Of a stretch of DNA of 64,000 bases, positions 26,601-33,941 are shown in pieces. The notes below the pieces were generated by a model. That model was not told the origin of the DNA and did no database searches. It was given only the letters and a program-made list of their open reading frames with translations. Location of the stretch: assembly GCF_018130215.1 (NCBI RefSeq), contig NZ_JAFCKQ010000002.1:434001-498000 (forward strand), read 5' to 3'. A program made the position numbers and the translations under genes. Every line of letters starts with the position of its first letter. Positions within the stretch are counted from its first letter, which is position 1. Source of the DNA: Bradyrhizobium jicamae. Its GTDB lineage: Bacteria > Pseudomonadota > Alphaproteobacteria > Rhizobiales > Xanthobacteraceae.

Positions 26601-26630
26601 AATTGTGAAGAAAGTTTTTACTTCAGTCAA
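26601..26630 (-). promoter_or_regulatory. Operator-promoter element in the divergent deacetylase/transporter region
   Basis: On the minus strand TTGACT (26630-26625) is followed at once by TGAAGTAAAAACTTTCTTCA (26625-26606), an interrupted palindrome with arms TGAAG/CTTCA and inner pairs AA/TT; CACAAT would be the -10 box. It directs transcription toward the deacetylase, amidohydrolase and TetR genes and also lies 75 bases before the start of the plus-strand binding-protein operon. The pattern AAGTAA-N4-TTTCTT recurs at 32433-32448. Confidence 0.55.
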
Positions 26631-26699
26631 GGTCGCGTAGATGCGGCTTCGAATAAAGGGCGGCTGGAAGCAGCCGTTGGGAGCGGGAGGAGTGCAGAA

Positions 26700-27902
26700 A
26701 TGAACGCTTGTATTACCTTTGCCGGCCTGCGCCGTGGCATCCTGTCGCACGGCGCACTCGCCGTTCTGTTTGGCTCGATGTCGCTGATCGGGGGCGCAAA
26801 GGCCGCCGAGCCGATCAAGATCGGGCTCGTCACGGCTCTATCGGGGCAGTCTGCGCGCGCCGGCGAAGCGCTTACGCGCGGTGCCACGATCGCAATCGAG
26901 GACATCAACGCCAAAGGCGGTGTGCTCGGCCGGCCGCTCGAACTCGTCCGCCGCGACGATGAAAGCAATCCGGCGAAAGGCCTGATTGCCGCACGCGAAC
27001 TCATTCAACGCGAGAAGGTGACGGTGCTGCTCGGCGGTCTCGACACGCCGGTCGAGCTTGCGATCGTGCCATTCGTCAACAACGTCAAGGTGCCGTTCGT
27101 CGTGCCATGGGCAGCTGGCACCAAGATCACGCAGAACGGCGCTCCGTCCAACTACGTGTTTCGCGTCTCGGCGATGGACGACGAGGTCGACAAGGCGATC
27201 GTGGCCTTCGCGAGCAAAACATACGGAGCGAAGAAACCCGGTCTTATTCTCGTCAACAACCCGTGGGGCGAATCGAACGAGCATGGTCTGGGCGCTGCCA
27301 TGAAGGCCGCCGGGATCGAGCCTGCGGGGGTCGAGAAGTTCGAGCCCAACGACGTCGACGTGGTGGCTCAACTGTCGCGGCTGAAGCAGGCAGGCGCCGA
27401 TGTTCTGTTTCTCGTCGGCAACGTCGGTCCCGCATCGCAGGTGGTGAAGTCATTGGACCGCATGGGATGGACGCCACCAATCGTGTCTCATTGGGGACCG
27501 GCCGGTGGCCGCTTCACCGAGCTCGCCGGGCCGAATGCGAAGAACGTCATTTTCGTCCAGACCTACAGCTTCTTCGGTGACCTCTCGCCTGTCGGCAAGC
27601 GCGTGATGACTGAGCTTCAGGCCAAGTATCCGGACATCAAGGGCCCTGCAGATGTGACCCCGGCAGTGGGGTTCGCCAACGCCTATGACAGCGTCATGAT
27701 GGTCGCCGGCGCGATCCAGAAGGCGGGCAGTACCGATCCCAGCGCCGTTCGCGACGGTTTCTATGCCATCGACCGCGTCGAAGGCCTGATCAAGACCTAC
27801 GAAAAACCATTTGCCCAGACCCAGCACGACGCGTTGACCGCGCAAGACTACATCTGGGCCCGGTTCGAGGACAATCACATCCTGCCCTTCAGCAAGAACT
27901 GA
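26700..27902 (+). CDS. ABC transporter substrate-binding protein of the LivH/LivMGF system
   Basis: A 400-residue LivK-like periplasmic binding protein. The signal peptide ends SLIGGAKA before AEPIKIGLVTALSG. Typical features follow: GATIAIEDINAKGGVLGRPLELV, LGGLDTPVELAIVP, and AVGFANAYDSVMMVAGAI near the C-terminus. GGGAGGAG lies just upstream of the ATG. It is 39 bases before the permease gene and is the receptor of this importer. Members of the family bind amino acids, amides, urea-like compounds or aromatic acids; the neighbouring genes suggest a nitrogen-rich amide or ureide. Confidence 0.93.
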   Translation: MNACITFAGLRRGILSHGALAVLFGSMSLIGGAKAAEPIKIGLVTALSGQSARAGEALTRGATIAIEDINAKGGVLGRPLELVRRDDESNPAKGLIAARELIQREKVTVLLGGLDTPVELAIVPFVNNVKVPFVVPWAAGTKITQNGAPSNYVFRVSAMDDEVDKAIVAFASKTYGAKKPGLILVNNPWGESNEHGLGAAMKAAGIEPAGVEKFEPNDVDVVAQLSRLKQAGADVLFLVGNVGPASQVVKSLDRMGWTPPIVSHWGPAGGRFTELAGPNAKNVIFVQTYSFFGDLSPVGKRVMTELQAKYPDIKGPADVTPAVGFANAYDSVMMVAGAIQKAGSTDPSAVRDGFYAIDRVEGLIKTYEKPFAQTQHDALTAQDYIWARFEDNHILPFSKN

Positions 27903-27941
27903 CGGGTCAATTGCCCAACAAACAGATCGGGATGGCCTGCG

Positions 27942-28817
27942 ATGTCGTTTTTTTCGGCGATCATAACCGGAATGGCATTGGGGAGCATGTATGGCCTGCT
28001 CGCGCTCGGCTTTCATGTGACCTACGCGGTATCCGGCACCGTGAACTTCTCGCAGGGCAGCTCGATGACGCTCGGCGCCGTTGCCGGCTACTTCTTCCTC
28101 GTCGTGTGGGGTTGGCCTGGCGCGATCGGCATTCCCGCGGTCTTGCTGGTCTGCGCAGTTTACGGCGCTCTCATTGAGCGTTTCGCGGTTCGTCCGTTCG
28201 TACAACGTGGCTCGGACAATTGGCTGATGGCGACGGTTGCCGTGGGTGTCGTCGTCGACAACCTCATGCTGTTCGTCTTCGGAAAGGAGCCCCGCAGCTT
28301 TCCGTCCGTCCTTGCTGCAAAGCCGATCCAGATCGTCGAGGGAGCGGGGGTTTATCCCTTGCAGATCCTGATTCCAGCTGTCGGGGTGCTACTCGCGCTG
28401 GCGCTGCACCTGATCACGCGCCGGACGCGCCATGGCGTCGCGATGCTTGCGGTCGTGCAGAACCCCGGTGCCGCACGACTCATGGGCATCAATGTCGATG
28501 GTGCCATCGCTGCGAGTTACGCGGTATCGGCAATGCTGGCAGGGGTGGCCGCGCTCCTCATCGCTCCCCTTTTCAACGTCTCGTCCGAGATGGGCACGCT
28601 GTTCGGCATCAAGGCGTTCGCTGCGGCGATCATCGGCGGGCTGGCCAGCTCCTGGGGCGTCATGCTGGCAGGGCTGTGCCTTGGCCTGATCGAGGTGTTT
28701 GCGACGAATTATCTGGGCTCTGTCTACACCCAGATCATCACTTTCGCGTCCGTCATTCTGATCCTCGTCGTTGCGCCACACGGGCTACTGGGCCGAGCCG
28801 GAGTCAAGAAGGTATGA
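27942..28817 (+). CDS. livH: Branched-chain-type ABC permease LivH
   Basis: A 291-residue inner-membrane permease of the LivH family, with about eight hydrophobic segments. Family motifs: GMALGSMYGLLALGFHVTYAVSG at the N-terminus, NFSQGSSMTLGAV, MGINVDGAIAASYAVSA, and FAAAIIGGLASSWGVMLAGL. It ends by overlapping the LivM-LivG-LivF gene by four bases (ATGA), so the two are coupled. The N-terminal tail before the first helix is very short, as usual. Confidence 0.94.
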   Translation: MSFFSAIITGMALGSMYGLLALGFHVTYAVSGTVNFSQGSSMTLGAVAGYFFLVVWGWPGAIGIPAVLLVCAVYGALIERFAVRPFVQRGSDNWLMATVAVGVVVDNLMLFVFGKEPRSFPSVLAAKPIQIVEGAGVYPLQILIPAVGVLLALALHLITRRTRHGVAMLAVVQNPGAARLMGINVDGAIAASYAVSAMLAGVAALLIAPLFNVSSEMGTLFGIKAFAAAIIGGLASSWGVMLAGLCLGLIEVFATNYLGSVYTQIITFASVILILVVAPHGLLGRAGVKKV

Positions 28818-31345
28818 CCGCACGCGCTTCCCTTCCTGTCGCTGTTGCGATACTCGCGGCCGTTCTGGGTTACGTCGCGATCGCCGACAGCTACGGGGTC
28901 TTTCTGGTCGCGACGATTTCGTTGACCGCGATCGCCTGTATCGGACTGAACGTGCTGCTCGGGCTCGCGGGCCAGATATCGCTCGGACACATCGGATTTA
29001 TGGCCATCGGGGCGTACACGACCGTGCTTCTGATGGAGAAGGCGGGCTGGCCTTATCTTGCGGCCACCGGAGGGGCCATCGTGCTGGTCGGTATCATAGG
29101 CGGTTTGCTTGCCATGCCTGCCCTCCGCGTGCGGGGGCCGTACCTGGCGATGGTGACGATTGCTTTCGGTTTCATCGTTGAACATGTCACGATCGAGTGG
29201 CGTGACCTCACCGGCGGCGGCAACGGTCTGGTGTTGAGCGCGCCGCCCTCGATCTTCGGATACGCGCTGTCGGAGCGTTCGCTGGCGGTTGCCGGCGCCG
29301 GGTTGACCCTTGCCGGCCTTTTTATGTTCGATCGACTGAAGCGGAGCGGCTGGGGTTATGCGATGCGCGCCGCCCGCGATGCGGAAGTCGCCGCGCGCTC
29401 TATCGGCATCGATCTGGTACACATTCGTGCCGTAGCCTTCGTGATCTCGGCGGCAGCGATGGCATTGGCCGGCGCGCTGTTCGCGCCGTTGCAAGGCTAT
29501 ATCAGCCCGAGTTCGTTTCCGTTTCTGCAATCGGTGCTGCTGCTGTTCGGTGTGATGGTCGGCGGCGCCGGTTCGACGCTCGGTCCCGTGATCGGAGCCG
29601 CGCTCGTCGTGCTGCTGCCGGAACTGTTGTCTGATCTCGAGGAATATCGTCTCCTGGCATTTGGAGTGCTGCTCTTCGTCGTATTGCGCGTCGCGCCGTC
29701 CGGTATCGTCGGACTGATGGAGCAACTTGCGGCAAAATTCCTGCCGGCGCGGCATCCGCCGGCGGGTTCCGAGGTGGCGGCGGCGAGCGTCGCCACGGCC
29801 GGCCTTGAGACAAGGAATCCGGCTGCGCTGGACGTGACGGATCTTTCGGTTTCGTTCGGCGGTGTCCGTGCGGTTCAAAGCGTCTCGTTCACGGCGCGGC
29901 CCGGCGCCGTCACCAGCATCATCGGTCCCAATGGCGCCGGGAAAACCAGTGCGCTGAACCTGCTCTGCGGCTTCTATCGACCGAAATCGGGAACGGTGAC
30001 GCTTGGCGATCAAGACGTGACGGGCATGACGTCGCATTTGCTTGCGCGGACCGGTGTGGCGCGAACATTCCAGACGACGCAACTGTTCGGTTCGCTCTCG
30101 ATCCTCGAAAACATCCTTCTGGCCGAGAGAGCCGGACGGCTCGGCGGCATCGTGTCCGCACTGCGCAACGCGGCGACGGAAGACTTCGCGCGTTTCCTGA
30201 TGCGCTTTGTCGGCGTCGATGGCGATCCGGCTCGACCGGCAGGCTCACTGTCACATGGCGAGAAGAGGCTGGTCGAAATTGCGCGTGCGCTGGCATTGCG
30301 GCCGCGGGTCCTGCTGCTCGACGAGCCCGCGGCGGGCCTCTCGAAGGGCGACAAGCAGCGCTTGACCGCGCTTCTGCGTCGCATCGCCGATGCCGGGATC
30401 AGCGTCATCATCGTCGAGCATGACATGCCGATGATCATGTCGCTCAGCGATCTCGTCGTTGTGCTCGATGCCGGCAAACGAATAGCGATCGGCGATGCGG
30501 CTGAAATCCGCAACGATCCGCTTGTCCGCAAGGCCTATCTCGGCGATTCCTCGGCTGGTGAACGAAACAAGGCGCCGCGACCTGCAAGGACCGGCGGCAG
30601 CGCGCTGGAAATCAGGGCGCTCGAATCGTCCTATGGCCTGTCGCGCGCCTTGAGCGGGATTGATCTCTCTGTCGCGTCCGGCGAGGCGGTCGCGGTGCTC
30701 GGCGCGAACGGTGCCGGGAAGACCACGTTGATGCGGTCGATCGCCGGCCTCGAACCGCCGCGGTCGACCGGTGAAGTCTGGCTCGCGGACATGCGTATCG
30801 ACAGGATGCCGGCGCACGTGCGCGCGCGATCCGGCGTCGTGCTGGTGCCGGAAGGACGTCAGGTGTTTCCGGAGCTGACGGTGAAGCAAAATCTCCAGCT
30901 CGGCGCCTACGCGCGCAAGGGCTTCGATCTCGACGCCGAAATCGAGTCGATGTTCGTACGCTTCCCCCGATTGAAGGAACGAATCGGCCAGCGTGCAGGG
31001 CTTCTGTCCGGCGGGGAGCAGCAGATGCTGGCGGTCGCACGCGGCCTTCTCACCGGGCCGAAGGTATTCATGCTTGACGAGCCCTCGCTGGGCTTGGCGC
31101 CGCTGGTTGTCGATGAACTGTTCGCATCGATTGAACGGTTACGCAGTGAAGGGATGACCATCATCGTGGTCGATCAGATGGCGGGACATGCTCTCGCTCT
31201 GGCCGACCGGGCCTACCTACTGGAGACTGGCGCGATCCTGAAGAGCGGCCCTGCGGGCATTATCGCTGAAGATCCTCTGCTCGAGGCGGCGTATCTCGGG
31301 GGAGAAGCTGAAGCCGGACCGCATCTCGCGGCCCAGGTCTCCTGA
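28814..31345 (+). CDS. LivM-LivG-LivF fusion: ABC permease with two ATPase domains in one protein
   Basis: A single frame encodes 843 residues that normally occupy three genes. Residues 1-~315 are a LivM permease (LNVLLGLAGQISLGHIGFMAIGAY; GGAGSTLGPVIGAALVVLLPELL). After a ~20-residue Ala-rich linker, residues ~338-580 are a LivG ATPase: Walker A GPNGAGKTS (~371), signature SHGEKRLVE (~480), Walker B LLLDEPAAGL (~498). A short linker then leads to a LivF ATPase (residues ~595-843): Walker A GANGAGKTT (~630), signature LSGGEQQMLAVARGL (~731), Walker B VFMLDEPSLGLAP (~751). No stop or frame change occurs at either junction. Together with LivH and the binding protein it completes the importer. 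The upstream part of the frame (28220-28813) is out-of-frame LivH. Confidence 0.95.
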   Translation: MTARASLPVAVAILAAVLGYVAIADSYGVFLVATISLTAIACIGLNVLLGLAGQISLGHIGFMAIGAYTTVLLMEKAGWPYLAATGGAIVLVGIIGGLLAMPALRVRGPYLAMVTIAFGFIVEHVTIEWRDLTGGGNGLVLSAPPSIFGYALSERSLAVAGAGLTLAGLFMFDRLKRSGWGYAMRAARDAEVAARSIGIDLVHIRAVAFVISAAAMALAGALFAPLQGYISPSSFPFLQSVLLLFGVMVGGAGSTLGPVIGAALVVLLPELLSDLEEYRLLAFGVLLFVVLRVAPSGIVGLMEQLAAKFLPARHPPAGSEVAAASVATAGLETRNPAALDVTDLSVSFGGVRAVQSVSFTARPGAVTSIIGPNGAGKTSALNLLCGFYRPKSGTVTLGDQDVTGMTSHLLARTGVARTFQTTQLFGSLSILENILLAERAGRLGGIVSALRNAATEDFARFLMRFVGVDGDPARPAGSLSHGEKRLVEIARALALRPRVLLLDEPAAGLSKGDKQRLTALLRRIADAGISVIIVEHDMPMIMSLSDLVVVLDAGKRIAIGDAAEIRNDPLVRKAYLGDSSAGERNKAPRPARTGGSALEIRALESSYGLSRALSGIDLSVASGEAVAVLGANGAGKTTLMRSIAGLEPPRSTGEVWLADMRIDRMPAHVRARSGVVLVPEGRQVFPELTVKQNLQLGAYARKGFDLDAEIESMFVRFPRLKERIGQRAGLLSGGEQQMLAVARGLLTGPKVFMLDEPSLGLAPLVVDELFASIERLRSEGMTIIVVDQMAGHALALADRAYLLETGAILKSGPAGIIAEDPLLEAAYLGGEAEAGPHLAAQVS

Positions 31346-31366
31346 AACGAAGCCCGGAGGAGGCGA

Positions 31367-32308
31367 ATGGTCGTCGCAGGGCAGGGTGCCGACGGCATAG
31401 CGGCGGGCTTATCTGGCTCGCAAGACAATGGACGTGTCAACGTCGCGGCAGCGACCAGCATCGCCGTGGAGGTCGGGCTGCTCGCGGTGAAGGCGCTCCG
31501 TGCCCCTGCCGCGGGCCGGGTCGTCGCCGTGTTCGAACGCTCCTTCTACGCTGTTGTCGATGAGAACTGGATCTGTGTCGGACATACCGACATCGGCTCT
31601 GGGCCATTCAATCTGTTGGGCAACTTTCGGTGGTCGCAGCTTGCTGTCGGCGCCCCGGTTCGCTTTGCGGATCCGCTTCTGTGGGTTGCGGGGGAGCCGC
31701 TCGCGACGTTGGTCTCCACTCCGGTTTGGGCGCCGGGCGCGGCGCCGCGCTGGTCCCGCAACAGCCTGCGACGCGGTCTTCGCGCCGTCGATGAAATGTG
31801 GAAGGGCGATCTGACGGCGGGAGGCCTCGCAGTTTTGGGGGCAGCGCACCGGTCGAGCGAGCTGTCGGCTCTCGCTCGGGCGGCGGTACCGGGCTTCATT
31901 GCCCTGGAGCACGTTATCACGGGCGTGGCGGACGATGTCGATCATGAGACTGGCCTTGGGAGCTTGATCGGCCTCGGGCCGGGGCTCACTCCGTCCGGTG
32001 ATGACCTGATCGGCGGCGCGCTCATCGCATTGGCTGCGCTCGGTCTTGCACAACGTCGTGATCTGCTGTGGCGCCACTGCAGCGCGTTGCTCCGCGATAC
32101 CAACGATATCAGCCGAATCCACCTGCAAGCGGCGGCGCTCGGATACGGCGCGGCCGCATTGCACGCTGCCCTTCATGCGACGATGAGCGGTGATGTCGTG
32201 CGGCTTCATCAGACGATCAACGGGCTGACCGCGATCGGTCACACGTCTGGCCTTGATGCGTTCGCGGGATGCCTGATGGTCTTGCGGCACGTCATTCGAA
32301 CGCCGTGA
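31367..32308 (+). CDS. allH: AllH-like DUF2877 protein (YlbF homologue)
   Basis: A 313-residue DUF2877 protein. Signature segments: LIGLGPGLTPSGDDLIGG (from ~residue 199), DTNDISRIHLQAAALGYG and GHTSGLDAFAG. In E. coli the homologue YlbF (AllH) is encoded with FdrA and YlbE and has been assigned to oxamate carbamoyltransferase. GGAGGAGG lies just upstream, and the gene is 21 bases after the fused transporter gene, so here AllH is transcribed with the importer and separately from AllG and AllF, which follow after a terminator and a new promoter. It is the only DUF2877 gene in the window although AllF and AllG are doubled. Confidence 0.88.
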   Translation: MVVAGQGADGIAAGLSGSQDNGRVNVAAATSIAVEVGLLAVKALRAPAAGRVVAVFERSFYAVVDENWICVGHTDIGSGPFNLLGNFRWSQLAVGAPVRFADPLLWVAGEPLATLVSTPVWAPGAAPRWSRNSLRRGLRAVDEMWKGDLTAGGLAVLGAAHRSSELSALARAAVPGFIALEHVITGVADDVDHETGLGSLIGLGPGLTPSGDDLIGGALIALAALGLAQRRDLLWRHCSALLRDTNDISRIHLQAAALGYGAAALHAALHATMSGDVVRLHQTINGLTAIGHTSGLDAFAGCLMVLRHVIRTP

Positions 32309-32347
32309 TGCGCGGCGCCTGGCTGGAATTTCGAGTTCTCCCAGACT

Positions 32348-32376
32348 GCTCCGAACGATGTTCGGAGCGTTTTTTT
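32348..32376 (+). terminator. Intrinsic terminator after allH
   Basis: GCTCCGAAC (32348-32356) pairs perfectly with GTTCGGAGC (32360-32368) around a GAT loop, followed by GTTTTTTT. It is the clearest terminator in the window and ends the transporter-allH operon. Confidence 0.95.
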
Positions 32377-32426
32377 ATCATCGCTCTCCGCGTTGAACGA
32401 CTCGCACAAATCGTGGAATTTCGCGC

Positions 32427-32455
32427 TTGACGAAGTAAGTGTTTTCTTATTTATT
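32427..32455 (+). promoter_or_regulatory. Promoter with operator in the spacer, start of the AllG-FdrA operon
   Basis: TTGACG (32427-32432) and TTTATT (32450-32455) are 17 bases apart, a good sigma-70 promoter 36 bases before the 62-codon gene. The spacer holds GAAGTAAGTGTTTTCTT, in which AAG and AA pair with TT and CTT around a central gap. This AAGTAA-N4-TTTCTT pattern matches the element at 26609-26624 read on the minus strand, including its position directly after the -35 TTGAC. Confidence 0.6.
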
Positions 32456-32491
32456 GGACGCAACGATAATCAACTGGTTAGGGCAGGAGAC

Positions 32492-32680
32492 ATGACGGAT
32501 CAGAATGGACCGCAGTATCAGCGATTGCTGGCGGGCAAGGTCGAAGTCGTGAATGTCGGGCTGGAGGGGTTCGTGAAGGATCTCCACGACTGCGGCATCG
32601 GCGTCGTCCACGTTGACTGGAAGCCGTCGGCGGGCGGGGATCCCCAGATGGCCGCCCTGCTCGCAAAGCTTGGTGTGTGA
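32492..32680 (+). CDS. Stand-alone FdrA C-terminal-type module (62 residues)
   Basis: A small gene with AGGAGA upstream and an ATG start. It encodes KVEVVNVGLEGFVKDL, then GIGVVHVDWKPSAGGD and a short helix. From memory, E. coli FdrA ends with the same kind of segment (VINIGLxxFAxxL...PVVHYxWxPVAGG), which both FdrA copies here lack. The N-terminus of the second AllG (38041) carries a related segment (TSIISLGASGLDRG...TRLHWQPVGDG). It is therefore a real, separate module of the carbamoyltransferase, encoded 10 bases before the first AllG. Its role is unknown; a subunit contact or nucleotide/CoA-like pocket function is possible. Confidence 0.82.
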   Translation: MTDQNGPQYQRLLAGKVEVVNVGLEGFVKDLHDCGIGVVHVDWKPSAGGDPQMAALLAKLGV

Positions 32681-32690
32681 GGGCGCGCCG

Positions 32691-33941
32691 ATGAAGCTGA
32701 TCGAAGACGCAAACCAACAGGCGCTGGCCCGCATCCTCGAGGGAGAGCCGAGGCTGATCGACATAGTTCCCGCCAGCCAGCTGATGAAGGGCTTGCGGGA
32801 TCGGATGATCCTGCATGCGGGTCCGCCGATCACCTGGGAGAGAATGTGCGGGCCGATGCGCGGTGCCGTGGCCGGCGCGATCGTTTTCGAGGGCTGGGCG
32901 CAGGATCTCCGGTCTGCCACGGAGCTCGCGGCTAGCGGAGGAATCGAATTTCACCCGAACCATCACTTCGGTGCCGTCGGCCCGATGACCGGCATGACGA
33001 CGAAGTCGATGCCGTTGTTCGTGGTCGAGAACGCTCGCTTTTCCAATCGGGCCTACTGCGCGATCAACGAGGGGTTGGGCAAGGTCATGCGCTTCGGCGG
33101 CAACGACGCGAGCGTGCTGAAGCGCCTCGCCTGGTTGCGCGATGTGTTCGGGCCGGTTCTGGGCAAGGCCATCCGCGCATCCGGCGGTGTCGACCTGAAA
33201 TCGATTATCGCGCGCGGATTGTCGATGGGCGACGAGATGCACCAGCGCAATCTCGCCTGCTCGAGCATCTTCCTTCGCGAAATCGCGCCCTGGATGGCGC
33301 GGACCTCGGTCGACAATGCGACCCTTGCCGAATGTCTGGCGTTCATCGGGCAGAATGATCAGTTCTTCCTGAACATCGCCATGGCCATGGGCAAGGTGAT
33401 GACTGATCCCGCCAACGGCATTCGCGGTTCGACGATCGTCACGACGATGTGCCGCAACGGGACCGATTTCGGCATCCGTGTAAGTGGATTGGGCGAGCGG
33501 TGGTTTACGGCTCCGGTCGAGATGCCGGAGGGGCTTTATTTCGCCGGATATTCCGAGAAGGACGCCAATCCCGACATGGGCGATTCCGCGATCGTCGAGA
33601 CGATCGGCCTGGGCGGATTCGCGATGGCGGCGGCGCCGGCGGTCGCCGGTTTCATCGGCGCCGGTGCGCCGTCGGAAGCGGGCAACTTCACCCGCTCGAT
33701 GGGCGAAATCACCGTCGCGCAGAACCCGGAGTGGAGCATTGCCGCGATGGACTTCGCGGGCGTGCCCACCGGCATCGACATCCGCCTGGTCGTTGATTCC
33801 GGAATCGTGCCCGTCATCAACACGGGGATCGCGCATCGCGAGCCCGGCATCGGTCAGGTCGGGGCAGGCGTGGTGAAGGCGCCGTTGGCCTGCTTCCAGC
33901 AAGCGGTGCGCGCCGTCGCGAGCGATTTGGGGGTGTCATGA
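32691..33941 (+). CDS. allG: AllG-like DUF1116 protein, copy 1 (YlbE homologue)
   Basis: A 416-residue DUF1116 protein, close in length to E. coli YlbE/AllG (~420). Conserved blocks: ILHAGPPITWERMCGPMRGAV, HHFGAVGPMTGMTT, SMPLFVVENARFSNRAY, GMxIRVSGLGERWFTAP-like region (here FGIRVSGLGERWFTAP), and INTGIAHREPGIGQVGAG. I start at the ATG at 32691; in-frame GTG or TTG codons slightly upstream overlap the small gene. It overlaps fdrA by four bases (ATGA). In E. coli the protein has been assigned to oxamate carbamoyltransferase together with FdrA and YlbF. Confidence 0.92.
   Translation: MKLIEDANQQALARILEGEPRLIDIVPASQLMKGLRDRMILHAGPPITWERMCGPMRGAVAGAIVFEGWAQDLRSATELAASGGIEFHPNHHFGAVGPMTGMTTKSMPLFVVENARFSNRAYCAINEGLGKVMRFGGNDASVLKRLAWLRDVFGPVLGKAIRASGGVDLKSIIARGLSMGDEMHQRNLACSSIFLREIAPWMARTSVDNATLAECLAFIGQNDQFFLNIAMAMGKVMTDPANGIRGSTIVTTMCRNGTDFGIRVSGLGERWFTAPVEMPEGLYFAGYSEKDANPDMGDSAIVETIGLGGFAMAAAPAVAGFIGAGAPSEAGNFTRSMGEITVAQNPEWSIAAMDFAGVPTGIDIRLVVDSGIVPVINTGIAHREPGIGQVGAGVVKAPLACFQQAVRAVASDLGVS

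Noticed and set aside
28220..28813. First 198 codons of the frame that leads into the LivM-LivG-LivF gene
   Set aside because: This part is out-of-frame livH; the real start is the ATG at 28814 that overlaps the livH stop.
28724..30082. 452-codon minus-strand ORF
   Set aside because: It is antisense to the fused transporter gene and has shadow-like composition.
28814..31345. Sequencing frameshift as the cause of the Liv fusion
   Set aside because: A frameshift would usually break rather than join frames; all three domains are in one frame with short linkers and no internal stop, so a true fusion is simpler.
32348..32490. Riboswitch before the AllG operon
   Set aside because: The structure here is explained by a perfect terminator of the upstream operon and a promoter; the leader after the promoter is only about 30 bases.
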